A DNA stretch of 64,000 nucleotides from Actinomycetota bacterium (GTDB lineage Bacteria > Actinomycetota > Actinomycetes > S36-B12), in NCBI GenBank assembly GCA_016870195.1, contig VGCC01000002.1, forward strand, positions 119,280 through 183,279, in the 5' to 3' direction. A program made the position numbers and the translations under genes. Of this stretch, positions 9,170-19,609 are shown piece by piece (position 1 is the first letter of the stretch; the number at the start of each line of letters is the position of its first letter). A model generated the notes under the pieces. It made no database searches, was not told the origin of the DNA, and saw nothing but the letters and a program-made list of their open reading frames with translations.

Positions 9170-9217
9170 CCCCAAGATGTTGTGGCCACAGCCCTTGAAT
9201 ACCTCAATAGGTTGTGG
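9170..9217. promoter_or_regulatory. Pair of NrdR boxes upstream of nrdR-nrdJ
   Basis: Two imperfect 16-bp elements, 9170-9185 (half sites CCAAG and TTGTGG) and 9202-9217 (CCTCAATAGGTTGTGG), resemble the NrdR box acaCwAtATaTwGtgt. Their starts are exactly 32 bp apart, about three helical turns. That matches the 31-32 bp spacing described for NrdR box pairs, and they lie upstream of the regulator's own gene and of its target nrdJ. Individual matches are only about 11 of 16, so confidence rests on the spacing and context. Confidence 0.7.
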
Positions 9218-9313
9218 TCATTCGTCCACAGGTGTTCCACAGGATCTCCCCAATCCCCACGAACTCCTGAAAACGACGCAACTGATGTGACCAGAGTGAC
9301 GGGAGGGAAAGCG

Positions 9314-9820
9314 ATGCGGTGTCCTTTTTGCCGTGCTGATGACTCCCGTGTGGTGGATTCCAGGACCGCGGAAGAAGGTGCGTCGATCCGGCGTCGGAGG
9401 GAGTGCGTGTCCTGCGGTCGACGCTTCACGACAGCCGAGACGACGACGTTGACCGTGGCGAAGCGCAGCGGAGCCAGCGAGGTTTTCTCGCGGACGAAGG
9501 TCCTCGCCGGCGTCCGCAAGGCCTGCCAGGGTCGACCGGTGAGCGAAGACGACCTCGCCCTGCTTGCCCAGAAGGTCGAGGACAGTGTTCGTGCATCGGG
9601 GAACGCCGAGGTGCCCAGTCCCGAGGTGGGGTTGGCGATCCTCGGTCCACTGCGTGAACTCGACGAGGTTGCATACCTGCGCTTCGCATCCGTGTATCGA
9701 TCCTTCGACTCGCTCGAGGACTTCGAAGCGGAGATCGCGCTTCTTCGCGCGGAGGGTGATCCCACCGGAACCGAGCCTGAGCTTGTCGGTCCCATCGCGC
9801 AGACTGGTGGGACCCCATGA
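9314..9820 (+). CDS. nrdR: Transcriptional repressor NrdR
   Basis: Represses ribonucleotide reductase genes according to the ATP/dATP state. 168 residues: zinc ribbon with Cys3, Cys6, Cys31 and Cys34 (MRCPFC to CVSCGRRF), then an ATP-cone domain (about 46-136). The start ATG 9314 has GGGAGGG just upstream and gives the canonical MRCPFC N terminus; the open frame runs further upstream but that part would cover the NrdR boxes. The distance to nrdJ is 37 bp, so they form an operon. Confidence 0.95.
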   Translation: MRCPFCRADDSRVVDSRTAEEGASIRRRRECVSCGRRFTTAETTTLTVAKRSGASEVFSRTKVLAGVRKACQGRPVSEDDLALLAQKVEDSVRASGNAEVPSPEVGLAILGPLRELDEVAYLRFASVYRSFDSLEDFEAEIALLRAEGDPTGTEPELVGPIAQTGGTP

Positions 9821-9857
9821 GTGTGAGAAATGATCGAAACCAGCAGAAGGGCACCAC

Positions 9858-12650
9858 ATGTCACAGACGATGAGCAACCCCGTCTTCGTTCACAACACCC
9901 TGCACCAGCCGGGGCTCGTCGTGGAACGGCTTTATACGACCCCTGGGGTACACCCCTACGACGATGTCGTCTGGGAGCGTCGTGACGTCGTGCAGACAAA
10001 TTGGAAGACGGGAGAGACCGTCTTCGAGCAGAAGGGCGTCGAGTTCCCGGACTTCTGGAGCGTGAACGCATCGACCATCGTCACCACCAAGTACTTCCGT
10101 GGAGCGATGGACACGGAGCAGCGTGAATGGAGTCTCAAGCAATTGATCGATCGTGTCGTCCTGACGTACGTCAAGGCAGGTCGGGATAATGGATATTTCC
10201 GTTCGGATGAGGATGCGGAGATCTTCGAGCACGAGCTCACCTACATGCTCCTCCATCAGGTGTTCAGCTTCAACTCGCCTGTGTGGTTCAACGTCGGGAC
10301 CAGTGCACCGCAACAGGTGAGCGCATGCTTCATCCTGTCCGTGGACGACACGATGGAATCCATCCTCAATTGGTACAAGGAGGAGGGGATCATCTTCAAG
10401 GGGGGTTCGGGCGCGGGCTTGAACCTCTCGCGGATCAGGTCGAGCCGCGAGCTCCTGCGTTCCTCCGGTGGAACCGCCTCCGGTCCTGTTTCCTTCATGC
10501 GTGGTGCCGATGCGTCTGCGGGGACGATCAAGTCCGGTGGGGCCACCCGTCGCGCGGCCAAGATGGTTGTTCTCGACGTTAATCACCCCGATATCGAGGA
10601 GTTCATTGAAACCAAGGTTCGGGAGGAGGACAAGATCCGCGTCCTGCGCGACGCCGGTTACGACATGGACCTCGGTGGCAAGGACATCACGTCAGTGCAG
10701 TACCAGAATGCCAACAACTCGGTCCGTGTCTCCGATGAGTTTATGCGTGCAGTGGAGACCGGTGACACCTTCAACCTGACGGCTCGCACAGACGGGCATG
10801 TGGTGGAGACCCTTGACGCCAAGACGCTGTTCCGAACCATGTGTGAGGCCGCCTGGGCGTGTGCGGATCCGGGTATCCAATACGACGACACCATCAATGA
10901 TTGGCACACGAACCCGGAGACGGGGAGGATCAATGCGTCCAATCCATGCTCGGAGTACATGAGTCTCGATAACTCGAGCTGCAATCTTGCGAGTTTGAAC
11001 CTGCTGACCTTCCTCACGGAGGACGACACCTTCGATGCGGAGCGCTTCGCCAAGGCGGTCGAGATCGTCATCACCGCGATGGACATTTCCATCTCGTTCG
11101 CCGACTTCCCGACGCAGGCAATCGGTGACACCACCCGGCGCTACCGTCAGCTCGGGATCGGCTACGCGAACCTTGGCGCCCTGCTCATGGCGACGGGCAT
11201 CCCGTACGACTCGGATGCGGGGAGATCCTTCGCAGCGGCGATCACATCCCTGATGACGGGGACTGCCTACAAGCGCAGTGCCGAGCTTGCCGGAATCGTC
11301 GGGCCCTACGACGGGTATGCACGCAATGCCGACGCTCACAAGCGCGTGATGCGCAAGCACGCCTCGGCAAACGACAACGTGCGTTCGGTCTCAACACTGG
11401 ATTCGGATGTCCTCAAACTTGCCATCAGGAACTGGCAGGACTGCGTGGCGATCGGTGAGAAGAACGGCTGGCGCAATGCCCAGGCGTCGGTTCTGGCCCC
11501 CACCGGGACCATCGGTTTCATGATGGACTGCGACACGACTGGGATCGAGCCGGACTTCTCACTCGTGAAGTTCAAGAAGCTCGTGGGTGGCGGTTCGATG
11601 CAGATCGTCAATCAGACGATCCCACGTGCCCTCCGCAAACTCGGATACACCGAGGAAACCGTTGAAGCGATCGTGGAGTACATCTCGGAGAACGGTCATG
11701 TGATCGATGCCCCGGGACTGAAGCAGGAGCACTACGCCGTATTCGATACCGCCATGGGTGCCCGTGCCATCACGCCGATGGGTCACGTGCGAATGATGGC
11801 TGCAGTGCAGCCGTTCATCTCGGGTGCGATCTCGAAGACAGTGAACATGCCGGAGACCGCCACCATCGAAGAAGTCGAGGAAATCTACTTCCAGGGTTGG
11901 AAGTTGGGCATCAAGGCCCTGGCGATCTACCGGGACAACTGCAAGGTCGGTCAGCCGCTCTCGGACGCCAAGGCGAAGAAGGTCGACGAGACCGTCGAAG
12001 CTGTGGCGGAGGCGCTTTCCACGGGACAGCCCATCCGACGTCGCCTGCCGAAGTCACGTCCGTCCCGCACCACGTCCTTCGCGGTAGCCGGCGCAGAGGG
12101 GTATCTCACGGCCGGTTCGTACGAGGACGGACAACTGGGTGAGGTGTTTCTCAAACTAGGCAAGCAGGGTTCCACCCTGGCTGGGGTTATGGATGCCTTC
12201 TCGATTGCAGTCAGCATCGCCCTGCAATACGGCGTGCCGTTAGAAGCGTTCGTGTCCAAGTTTGTGAACATGCGGTTCGAGCCGGCGGGGCTCACGGACG
12301 ACCCGGATATCCGGATGTCCCAGTCGATCATGGATTACATCTTCCGGCGCCTGGCGCTCGACTACCTGCCCTACGAGAAGCGCGAAGCCCTGGGAATCTT
12401 CACGGCCGACGAACGCGCCGCGACGGTCTCTGCGACATACGCACCGGCTGCGGATCTGGTGATGGACGACGTGGCTCCAGCTCCGGAAGGGTCCCGGGTG
12501 AGTACGGCGCACTCCAGTGCCGAGCTCCTTGAGGAGATCACGGGCACGGCGTCGGATGCGCCGCTGTGCATGACCTGCGGGATCAAGATGCGCCCCGCGG
12601 GAAGTTGCTACGTCTGCGAGGGGTGTGGTAGCACGTCCGGGTGCAGTTAG
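9858..12650 (+). CDS. nrdJ: Adenosylcobalamin-dependent (class II) ribonucleotide reductase NrdJ
   Basis: Reduces ribonucleotides to deoxyribonucleotides using a B12-derived thiyl radical. 930 residues, normal for actinobacterial NrdJ. The catalytic N-x-C-x-E set is in ASNPCSEYMSLD with SSCNLASLNLL following. The C terminus has a Cys-rich tail (MTCGIKM ... CYVCEGCGST ... GCS) that re-reduces the active site and can bind zinc. Its presence means the organism depends on cobalamin for this route, although other reductases may exist outside the window. It is the second gene of the NrdR-controlled operon. Confidence 0.96.
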   Translation: MSQTMSNPVFVHNTLHQPGLVVERLYTTPGVHPYDDVVWERRDVVQTNWKTGETVFEQKGVEFPDFWSVNASTIVTTKYFRGAMDTEQREWSLKQLIDRVVLTYVKAGRDNGYFRSDEDAEIFEHELTYMLLHQVFSFNSPVWFNVGTSAPQQVSACFILSVDDTMESILNWYKEEGIIFKGGSGAGLNLSRIRSSRELLRSSGGTASGPVSFMRGADASAGTIKSGGATRRAAKMVVLDVNHPDIEEFIETKVREEDKIRVLRDAGYDMDLGGKDITSVQYQNANNSVRVSDEFMRAVETGDTFNLTARTDGHVVETLDAKTLFRTMCEAAWACADPGIQYDDTINDWHTNPETGRINASNPCSEYMSLDNSSCNLASLNLLTFLTEDDTFDAERFAKAVEIVITAMDISISFADFPTQAIGDTTRRYRQLGIGYANLGALLMATGIPYDSDAGRSFAAAITSLMTGTAYKRSAELAGIVGPYDGYARNADAHKRVMRKHASANDNVRSVSTLDSDVLKLAIRNWQDCVAIGEKNGWRNAQASVLAPTGTIGFMMDCDTTGIEPDFSLVKFKKLVGGGSMQIVNQTIPRALRKLGYTEETVEAIVEYISENGHVIDAPGLKQEHYAVFDTAMGARAITPMGHVRMMAAVQPFISGAISKTVNMPETATIEEVEEIYFQGWKLGIKALAIYRDNCKVGQPLSDAKAKKVDETVEAVAEALSTGQPIRRRLPKSRPSRTTSFAVAGAEGYLTAGSYEDGQLGEVFLKLGKQGSTLAGVMDAFSIAVSIALQYGVPLEAFVSKFVNMRFEPAGLTDDPDIRMSQSIMDYIFRRLALDYLPYEKREALGIFTADERAATVSATYAPAADLVMDDVAPAPEGSRVSTAHSSAELLEEITGTASDAPLCMTCGIKMRPAGSCYVCEGCGSTSGCS

Positions 12651-12655
12651 CGGGG

Positions 12656-12681
12656 GTGGGGGGCGCGGTGTGCGCCCCCAC
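12656..12681 (+). terminator. GC-rich hairpin after nrdJ
   Basis: GTGGGGGGCGC and GCGCCCCCAC can pair around a 5-nt loop just 6 bp after the nrdJ stop. There is no U-tract, so it may be an actinobacterial-type (L-shaped) terminator or an mRNA 3' end. Confidence 0.5.
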
Positions 12682-12728
12682 GTCACGCGGGTTCGGCTAC
12701 GATGCTGTAACACGCGGGGAGGGTGACC

Positions 12729-13247
12729 ATGAGGGTACGGAGTCTGATCCCCTGTGTGGCGGGGCTCGGCTTGGTTCTCGCGGGCTGCTCATCCGGCTCC
12801 GACGACGTGGAGCCGACCGTTGCGGCAACCCCATCCGTTGCGTCCGCCGAGCCCTCGGTAGTCGAGGATGAGGTCATCCTGATCGACGGATGCGGGGCTT
12901 ACTACGAATTCGACCTGGTTCGCAGCACAGTTGCGTCGGGGACTGAGGACCTCACGCGGAAGCAGAAGCGCGAGTTGCTCCGTGAGTACCGCGCCCTCGC
13001 CGATGGAATGGTGACAGACATAGAGGCGTCCGTGGCTGCGGGTGACCTCCCGGAGAGGTCATTGGACAACGCCGTCCGCATCCAGGCCAACTTGGACAAG
13101 GCTGCGAGGAAGAGGGGAACCGACGGGATCAGCGCGGCTCAGTCGGAGCGTATTGACAAGTCGTCGCAACGGATCGAGGCTCAATGTGAGGCAGCCGGCG
13201 ATCTCGTACCGCAGGAGAATCTCGACGCGCGCACCCCGGCGCCCTAG
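12729..13247 (+). CDS. Putative lipoprotein of unknown function
   Basis: 172 residues. A type II signal peptide (MRVRSLIPCVAGLGLVLAGC) has its lipobox Cys at residue 20, then a Ser/Pro/Glu-rich linker and a mostly helical region with two conserved-looking cysteines (GCGAYYEF and EAQCEAAG). The start ATG 12729 follows GGGGAGGG by 6 nt; an in-frame GTG two codons upstream is less well placed. I do not recognise the family. It should be anchored to the outer face of the membrane. Confidence 0.7.
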   Translation: MRVRSLIPCVAGLGLVLAGCSSGSDDVEPTVAATPSVASAEPSVVEDEVILIDGCGAYYEFDLVRSTVASGTEDLTRKQKRELLREYRALADGMVTDIEASVAAGDLPERSLDNAVRIQANLDKAARKRGTDGISAAQSERIDKSSQRIEAQCEAAGDLVPQENLDARTPAP

Positions 13248-13249
13248 GG

Positions 13250-14077
13250 CTACGCCTCGTTGAAGTGATCGGGGTCGGGCCCGGTCCGTTGACCTGACGC
13301 CAGTGAATCGATCTGAGCGAGGTCCTGGTCGTCGAGTGTGAATCCGAAAACATCGATGTTGCTCCGAATGCGTTCCGGGGTGACCGACTTAGGCAGGACG
13401 ACGTTTCCGATCTGCAACTGCCAGCGGATCATGACCTGAGCGGTGGTCGCTCCGTGCCGATCGGCAATGCGGACCAGTGTCGGATCATCGATCAATCTGC
13501 CTGATCCAAGGGGGCTCCACCCTTCGGTGAGGATGCCAAACTCGGAATCCACAGCCCGAACGTCTTTTTGCGGGAGCCAGGGGTGTAGTTCGACTTGGTT
13601 GATCGCGGGCACCACACCCGTCTCGGCGACGATGCGCCGGACATGTGCCTCGTGAAAGTTCGAGACACCGATGGAGACGGTCCGCCCAGAGTCGCGCAGG
13701 TCGATGAGTGCGCGCCAGGTGTCGGCGTAGAGATCGCGGGCAGGCGTGGGCCAGTGGATCAAGTAGAGGTCCACGTAGTCCACGCCGAGTTTTGACAGGC
13801 TCAGGTCGAAGGCGCCCATTGTGGCGTCGTAGCCCTGATCGGTGTTCCACACCTTCGTCGTGATGAACAGGTCGGAGCGGGCCAAGCCGCACGACGCAAT
13901 CGCCCGGCCAACCCCGTCCTCGTTGTAGTAGAGGGCCGCGGTATCGATGTGTCGGTAGCCGCACTCCAGGGCGGTCAGGCATGCGTCCGTAGCGACATCG
14001 TCGGGGACCTGCCACACGCCGAGCCCGATCTGCGGAATGGTCTTGCCGTCGTTCATGGTCAGGCTGGGAATGGACAT
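13250..14077 (-). CDS. Aldo/keto reductase (2,5-diketo-gluconate reductase-like)
   Basis: An NADPH-dependent oxidoreductase of 275 residues with the AKR (beta/alpha)8 signatures. The catalytic tetrad is visible as Asp in YRHIDTAALYYNE, the Tyr in the same segment, Lys in FITTKVW and His in LIHWPTP. The cofactor end is LPKSVTPERIRSNIDVF. AKR5-like enzymes reduce small aldehydes, ketones and dicarbonyls, and the substrate cannot be inferred. It ends 3 bp from the convergent lipoprotein gene. Confidence 0.9.
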   Translation of the reverse strand: MSIPSLTMNDGKTIPQIGLGVWQVPDDVATDACLTALECGYRHIDTAALYYNEDGVGRAIASCGLARSDLFITTKVWNTDQGYDATMGAFDLSLSKLGVDYVDLYLIHWPTPARDLYADTWRALIDLRDSGRTVSIGVSNFHEAHVRRIVAETGVVPAINQVELHPWLPQKDVRAVDSEFGILTEGWSPLGSGRLIDDPTLVRIADRHGATTAQVMIRWQLQIGNVVLPKSVTPERIRSNIDVFGFTLDDQDLAQIDSLASGQRTGPDPDHFNEA

Positions 14078-14091
14078 GTGGCTTCCTTGAA

Positions 14092-15174
14092 CTAGGTGAG
14101 TACCGGTGGTGGGCCAGGAAAGGGATGATCCGGATCGCGTCCGGTCACGTACTTGGCGATGCTGTACAAGGCGCCGGCGATCGGAACGGCGATCAGTGCT
14201 CCCACGATGCCGAGTGAGATCCCGCCCGCGGCGATGGCGAACACGATTGCGAGTGGATGGAGGCTCACTGCCTTGCCCATGACGAGGGGCTGCAAGACAT
14301 CGCCGTCAAAGGACCCCACCACGACGGTCAAGCCGATAACGAGGATGGCGATCAGCGGACCGCGCTCTGCCAGAGCCACGACTGCCGCGAAGAAGGTCGC
14401 CACCGGGGCACCGATCACGGGGATGAACGCACCCAGGAACACCACGGCGGAGAGCGCCGGTGCGAGGGGCACCTGCATGATCGACAGACCGATGAAAACG
14501 AGGGTGGCGTCGGCCAGGGCAACGATCACGATCCCGCGGGTATAGCCGGAGATGGAATCCCAGGCCAAGTACCCGGAGGTATTGATCGGGGTCTGGAGTC
14601 TTTTGGGCATCCAGCTAATGAGCCAGTTCCAGATCTGCTTGGGCGTGAGGAGGAAGAAAATCACCCCGAAGATGAAGACCGACCCGGCGATGACGAGCGT
14701 TCCTACGGAACCCAGGGCCCCCACGGCGTCCCCGAGCAGACCCTTGGCGACGTTGGTCCCGACACTCTGGGCTTGGGAGATCACGCTGCCTAGAGCCTGA
14801 TCGGAGAGCTTCAGGGGTCCTTCCTGCAGCCACGTCGTGATCTCCTTGAAGCCTGACTGGAGGCTGCTGACGAACTTGGGTCCCTCGGCGATGGTGGACG
14901 TGATCACGATGTACAGGATTGTGACGATGGCCGCGATGATCACGATCAACGCGAGGATCATCGAGATGATCTTCGGCAGGAATCGTTGGAAGAGTTTCAT
15001 GACAGGTTGCGTCCACGCCGTGACCAGCATCGCGAAGAAGAGCGCGAAGACAACCGGGAAGATGCGGCCCATTGCGATCACGATCACCGCAAAACCCGCG
15101 AGGAGGATCAGGATTCGCCAGGTGTAGCCGGCGAAGGTTCGGAGATTTTGGGGAACGTTGTCAGATTGGCTCAT
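14092..15174 (-). CDS. AI-2E family transporter / permease (PerM-like)
   Basis: A membrane protein of 360 residues with about eight hydrophobic segments, including two at the N terminus (TWRILILLAGFAVIVIAMG), a periplasm-like middle region (residues about 110-180) and a C-terminal cluster with the family signature GAFIPVIGAPVATFFA and LVIGLTVVVGSFDGDVLQP. The start ATG 15174 has AGAGGG upstream. AI-2E proteins export small molecules or exchange cations; the substrate is unknown. The aldo/keto reductase gene lies 15 bp downstream in the same direction. Confidence 0.85.
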   Translation of the reverse strand: MSQSDNVPQNLRTFAGYTWRILILLAGFAVIVIAMGRIFPVVFALFFAMLVTAWTQPVMKLFQRFLPKIISMILALIVIIAAIVTILYIVITSTIAEGPKFVSSLQSGFKEITTWLQEGPLKLSDQALGSVISQAQSVGTNVAKGLLGDAVGALGSVGTLVIAGSVFIFGVIFFLLTPKQIWNWLISWMPKRLQTPINTSGYLAWDSISGYTRGIVIVALADATLVFIGLSIMQVPLAPALSAVVFLGAFIPVIGAPVATFFAAVVALAERGPLIAILVIGLTVVVGSFDGDVLQPLVMGKAVSLHPLAIVFAIAAGGISLGIVGALIAVPIAGALYSIAKYVTGRDPDHPFPGPPPVLT

Positions 15175-15196
15175 GGACCCTCTCTTTGGGTGGAGG

Positions 15197-15820
15197 CTAG
15201 TCCACGCGGACGGACCCGTGGGGCGTATTGAAGTAGACGGCCGACACACCGAAGCTGCCATCGTCCACCCATTCGATCGGAATCACGTTGGCGACCGGTT
15301 CGGGCAACGACGTCATCGCATGGGGGTCTCCCGCAATAACCAGGGAGGAGACCGTCACGCGTGCGCCGGATGCCGAAGGGTGCTCGGAAGCCGGGGACTC
15401 CCATTCGACGAAAAAGGGCAAGCCGGGGCTCTCGATGATGTCCATGACTCCGATCTGCTTCCACCGCAGTTGCGAGCCGTCGGGACGTATCCGACTTCCC
15501 GATGTGGACGGACGTCCGAGGCGCTCCTCGATCGGACGGATGTCTTCGACGGCAACCACCCACGTCAACCAACCGCCGCCTGCGTCGACCCGCGCATGAA
15601 CGGCGCGACCAAAAAAGGCCTTCAGGGCTGCTGGATGGTCCAGTGCGCTGACGACCTCGATGTAGCAGCCGCCACCGAGTGCGGCTGTGAAGTTGCGTGT
15701 GCCGAAAGCCGGGTGCCTGCCACCATCAATGAACGTGACGCCCAGATCGGATCCGATGCGCTGGACGACATCTGCGATCTCCCCGGAAGCGCAGGCGTAG
15801 GAGACGTGATCGAGCCGCAT
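15197..15820 (-). CDS. VOC-superfamily (glyoxalase-like) protein
   Basis: 207 residues, beginning MRLDHVSYACASGEIADVV, the first beta strand of a vicinal-oxygen-chelate (Glyoxalase_3 type) module, with a second module in the C-terminal half (VTVSSLVIAGDP to VYFNTPHGSV). The His in LDHVSYA and the Glu in YIEVVSAL are candidate metal ligands. The start ATG 15820 fits the domain start. Function unknown. The AI-2E gene begins 22 bp downstream on the same strand. Confidence 0.72.
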   Translation of the reverse strand: MRLDHVSYACASGEIADVVQRIGSDLGVTFIDGGRHPAFGTRNFTAALGGGCYIEVVSALDHPAALKAFFGRAVHARVDAGGGWLTWVVAVEDIRPIEERLGRPSTSGSRIRPDGSQLRWKQIGVMDIIESPGLPFFVEWESPASEHPSASGARVTVSSLVIAGDPHAMTSLPEPVANVIPIEWVDDGSFGVSAVYFNTPHGSVRVD

Positions 15821-15891
15821 GCCCAGATACTGCCGAAGGCATTCCCGCCGATTCACGGCACCCCCCTACGCGGGTGTGGCATCCTCGCGGC

Positions 15892-16995
15892 GTGTCCACT
15901 CAACCCGTGCCCGCACAGGCGCCTACGGCGACCCTCGACAAGAAGAAGTCGATCATCCTCGGGATCATCGGGCTCGCCTTCATCGTCCTCATCTTCTGGA
16001 AGGTGATTCCGCAGATCGGTAGCTACTCCGACGCGGCGAGCGCGCTTCGTGGTATGAGCACGGTGTCGATCCTCCTGATAGCAGCCAGCGTGGTCCTCTA
16101 TCTCCTTGCGTACGGGCTGCCCTTCATGGCCGCAGCACCGGGTTTGAAGTTCTGGCGCTCCGAACAGACAAACCAAGCCGCGTTCGCCATCAGCAATGGA
16201 ATTCCTGGTGGGGGAGCGGTGGGTCTCGCTGTCCAGTTCGGGATGCTGACCTCATTCCGGATTACCCCCACGGCCGCGACGGCTGCGATCACCGCCGTAG
16301 GTCTCTGGAGCACCTTCGTCACGCTTGGCTTGCCGATCCTCGGAGTGGTGGCGCTGGCGGCGTCCGGTCAGGGCAGTCAGGCCCATACGGGAGTCGCCGT
16401 CCTCGGTCTCGGCATCCTGGTCGCAGCGGTCACGATGTTCGTCCTCGTCATGCGCTCCGAGCGGCTTGCCACCGCGGTGGGCAGATTCGGCAACGCCCTG
16501 ATCAAGCCCGTGCGCGGGCGGATAAAGGCACTCGCGCATGTGGATCTGGTCGGGCCCATCACCAAGTTCCGCGGGGATATGTACGGGCTGCTCAAGAGCC
16601 GGTGGGCCTGGATCACGGGCGCCCAACTCGCCGTCTCCCTCACCCAGTTCCTGATCCTCTACGTCGCACTGCGCGGCGTGGAGGCTCAGGACGGGAAACA
16701 CACGTCGGTCCTGGTCGTCTTCGCCGCCTTCGCCATCAGTCAGTTGGGTCTGATGGTGCCGATCACACCAGGTGGCCTGGGTACAGTGGACGCGGCGATG
16801 ATCGCCTTGATGGTGAGCTTCGGGGTCTCGAATGGTGACGCGACTGCGGCTGACCTTGTCTGGCGGGCGACCTCCTACATCCCGCAGATCATCATTGGCA
16901 TCATCGCCATCGCACTCTGGTACCGGAAAGCTGGGCAAGTACTTGCGTCGGTCAGCGGGCGTGTCGGTGGTGACGGCACACCAGCCTCGCACTAG
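15892..16995 (+). CDS. Lysylphosphatidylglycerol synthase transmembrane-like (UPF0104/AglD) protein
   Basis: An integral membrane protein of 367 residues with about eight to nine membrane segments. The conserved NGIPGGGAVGLAVQFGML and LMVPITPGGLGTVDAAMI stretches are typical of the UPF0104/LPG_synthase_TM family (flippase-like part of MprF). No soluble aminoacyl-transferase domain is attached. Probably moves or modifies a polyprenyl- or phospholipid-linked substrate. The start GTG 15892 is preceded by CATCCT at 6 nt; GTG 15874 is possible. Confidence 0.78.
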   Translation: MSTQPVPAQAPTATLDKKKSIILGIIGLAFIVLIFWKVIPQIGSYSDAASALRGMSTVSILLIAASVVLYLLAYGLPFMAAAPGLKFWRSEQTNQAAFAISNGIPGGGAVGLAVQFGMLTSFRITPTAATAAITAVGLWSTFVTLGLPILGVVALAASGQGSQAHTGVAVLGLGILVAAVTMFVLVMRSERLATAVGRFGNALIKPVRGRIKALAHVDLVGPITKFRGDMYGLLKSRWAWITGAQLAVSLTQFLILYVALRGVEAQDGKHTSVLVVFAAFAISQLGLMVPITPGGLGTVDAAMIALMVSFGVSNGDATAADLVWRATSYIPQIIIGIIAIALWYRKAGQVLASVSGRVGGDGTPASH

Positions 16996-17136
16996 AGTCG
17001 GAAACGCCCGGTCGTCGCGGGAGGGGAAGCCTTCGGCGGCCGGGTCTTTGCGTCTCGCGTTATCCACAGGTGCGCTTGCGTCCCGGGTCGTGAAAGGCGC
17101 GGGTGAGTCGACTGCCGTGCGCGTGATGCTCAAGGC

Positions 17137-18066
17137 ATGGAGAACATCTCGATCGTCGGCCCAGAGAGCGCCGTCACTGCGATCCCGCGGATCCTCGGAT
17201 TTTCACCCCGGCGCTCGCTCGTCCTGCTGTGGGTTCTCGACGGTGCCGTTGCTGTCGCACAACGGACGGACCTGCCCGCGGCTGACATGAGTGCTTGGGC
17301 GTCACACGTTGTCGAGGTCGCGAGGCGGGTGGACGCCGATGCCGCGCTGGATATCTGGGTCGACGACCATGTGCCGTCTCCCGCGCTTGTGCGTCAGGTC
17401 CACCGGGCATGCGCGATGCGGGGTAGGCGTGTGCTGGCCACACTCGCGACCGATGGTCAGACATGGATCCGGCAGGGTCTGCCGTGGCAGGAGGCGCGAG
17501 AACTGCCCGATGAACTGCGGTGGCGGGCCCCCAGGCGCGAGGACTTCTCCGTCGCTCCCGATGTCGATCGACCCCTGATCGGGGCCGTTCCCTCCCTTCA
17601 GGGTCCCGCGGCGGCTGCGGTCATCGCTGACCTGGTCGACCCGGCCCGGTCGGAGTCCGGAGGGTGGTCTCGTGCAGAGGCGCGGCGGGTCGTGTCTGCC
17701 TTACAGGAAGTCCGGGTGCGTGACCGCGTGCTGTGGCATGTCTGCACATCGCCGCAGGTGGCGCGCACTGTGGCGATGCGGCTCGTGCAACTGCTTCGCA
17801 GGGTGCACCCGGGGTCGACAGGGCAGGTGGCGATCACGGCGGCGATGGCATTCTGGGTAGCCGGAGACGGTTACCGGGCGTCCGTCGTCCTGGAGCGGGC
17901 GGGTGCGGACAACCCGGATGAGCCCCTCTGCCACATGCTCGGTGCCGCCCTTCGTTCGGGTTTGCCGCCTCGCACCTGGATCGACGCTGTTCGGGGCGCG
18001 CAGTACGAGGAGTGGGGTGGGGTTTGCGAATCCGAAGGCACGTCGTATAGCCTGAGCGCAGGTTAA
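17137..18066 (+). CDS. DUF4192 domain-containing protein
   Basis: 309 residues, matching DUF4192: the N terminus has the family pattern of alternating strand and a pocket motif (SAVTAIPRILGFSPRRSLVLL) and the C terminus has the GDGYRASVVLERAGADNPDEPL type repeat-like helices. It is an actinobacterial protein of unknown function. ATG 17137 lies 6 nt after GATGCT with no Shine-Dalgarno. Its stop directly abuts the SAM riboswitch of the next operon. Confidence 0.85.
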   Translation: MENISIVGPESAVTAIPRILGFSPRRSLVLLWVLDGAVAVAQRTDLPAADMSAWASHVVEVARRVDADAALDIWVDDHVPSPALVRQVHRACAMRGRRVLATLATDGQTWIRQGLPWQEARELPDELRWRAPRREDFSVAPDVDRPLIGAVPSLQGPAAAAVIADLVDPARSESGGWSRAEARRVVSALQEVRVRDRVLWHVCTSPQVARTVAMRLVQLLRRVHPGSTGQVAITAAMAFWVAGDGYRASVVLERAGADNPDEPLCHMLGAALRSGLPPRTWIDAVRGAQYEEWGGVCESEGTSYSLSAG

Positions 18067-18181
18067 GAGTCTCAGCGTTAAGCCCCGGCTGGCTGAGCGG
18101 CAACCCTCCAACCGCGGTGGGGTGCTCCGGTGGAGACCAGGCCCCCTAGGGGCAAGCGCGGCCTTGCACAGGGCAAGGCCC
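18067..18181 (+). promoter_or_regulatory. SAM riboswitch (SAM-IV class) controlling metY-metX
   Basis: The segment holds AGCCCCGGCTGGCTGAGCGG, CAACCCTCCAACCGCGGTGG and GGTGCTCCGGTGGAGACCAG, the near-invariant core of the actinobacterial SAM-IV riboswitch. A P1 helix can form between GTCTC (18069-18073) and GAGAC (18133-18137). The downstream GGCAAGCGCGG and a perfect 8-bp hairpin (18160-18167 with 18173-18180) fit the extra stem and pseudoknot region of SAM-IV. It lies 111 bp before metY, so high SAM should shut down methionine synthesis. Exact ends are approximate. Confidence 0.88.
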
Positions 18182-18291
18182 CGGAGGTTGCGAGGTCTTT
18201 ATGTGCGATCGATGTAGCTAGTCACACGCCCCACAGCAGTGTGCATCCAGTTTCTTCACATCTTCTACCCACACATACCCAAGGAGTCATC

Positions 18292-19608
<1,317 letters not shown>

Positions 19609-19609
19609 C

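Noticed and set aside
9113..9313. Cobalamin riboswitch upstream of nrdR-nrdJ
   Set aside because: Class II reductase operons do not need one, and no B12-box-like element was found; the region is explained by the NrdR boxes and promoter.
13485..14015. Long Arg/Pro-rich antisense or alternative frames, here and opposite many genes (for example 37199-38734)
   Set aside because: Composition is that of frame shadows in a high-GC genome; the overlapping genes have clear family motifs.
16832..17290. 152-codon frame between the UPF0104 gene and DUF4192
   Set aside because: Ser/Arg-rich, overlaps both real genes and has no start signal; treated as a shadow.
18130..18291. Upstream extension of the metY reading frame
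   Set aside because: It covers the riboswitch and precedes a clear AAGGAG plus ATG at 18292; the extra sequence has no family similarity.
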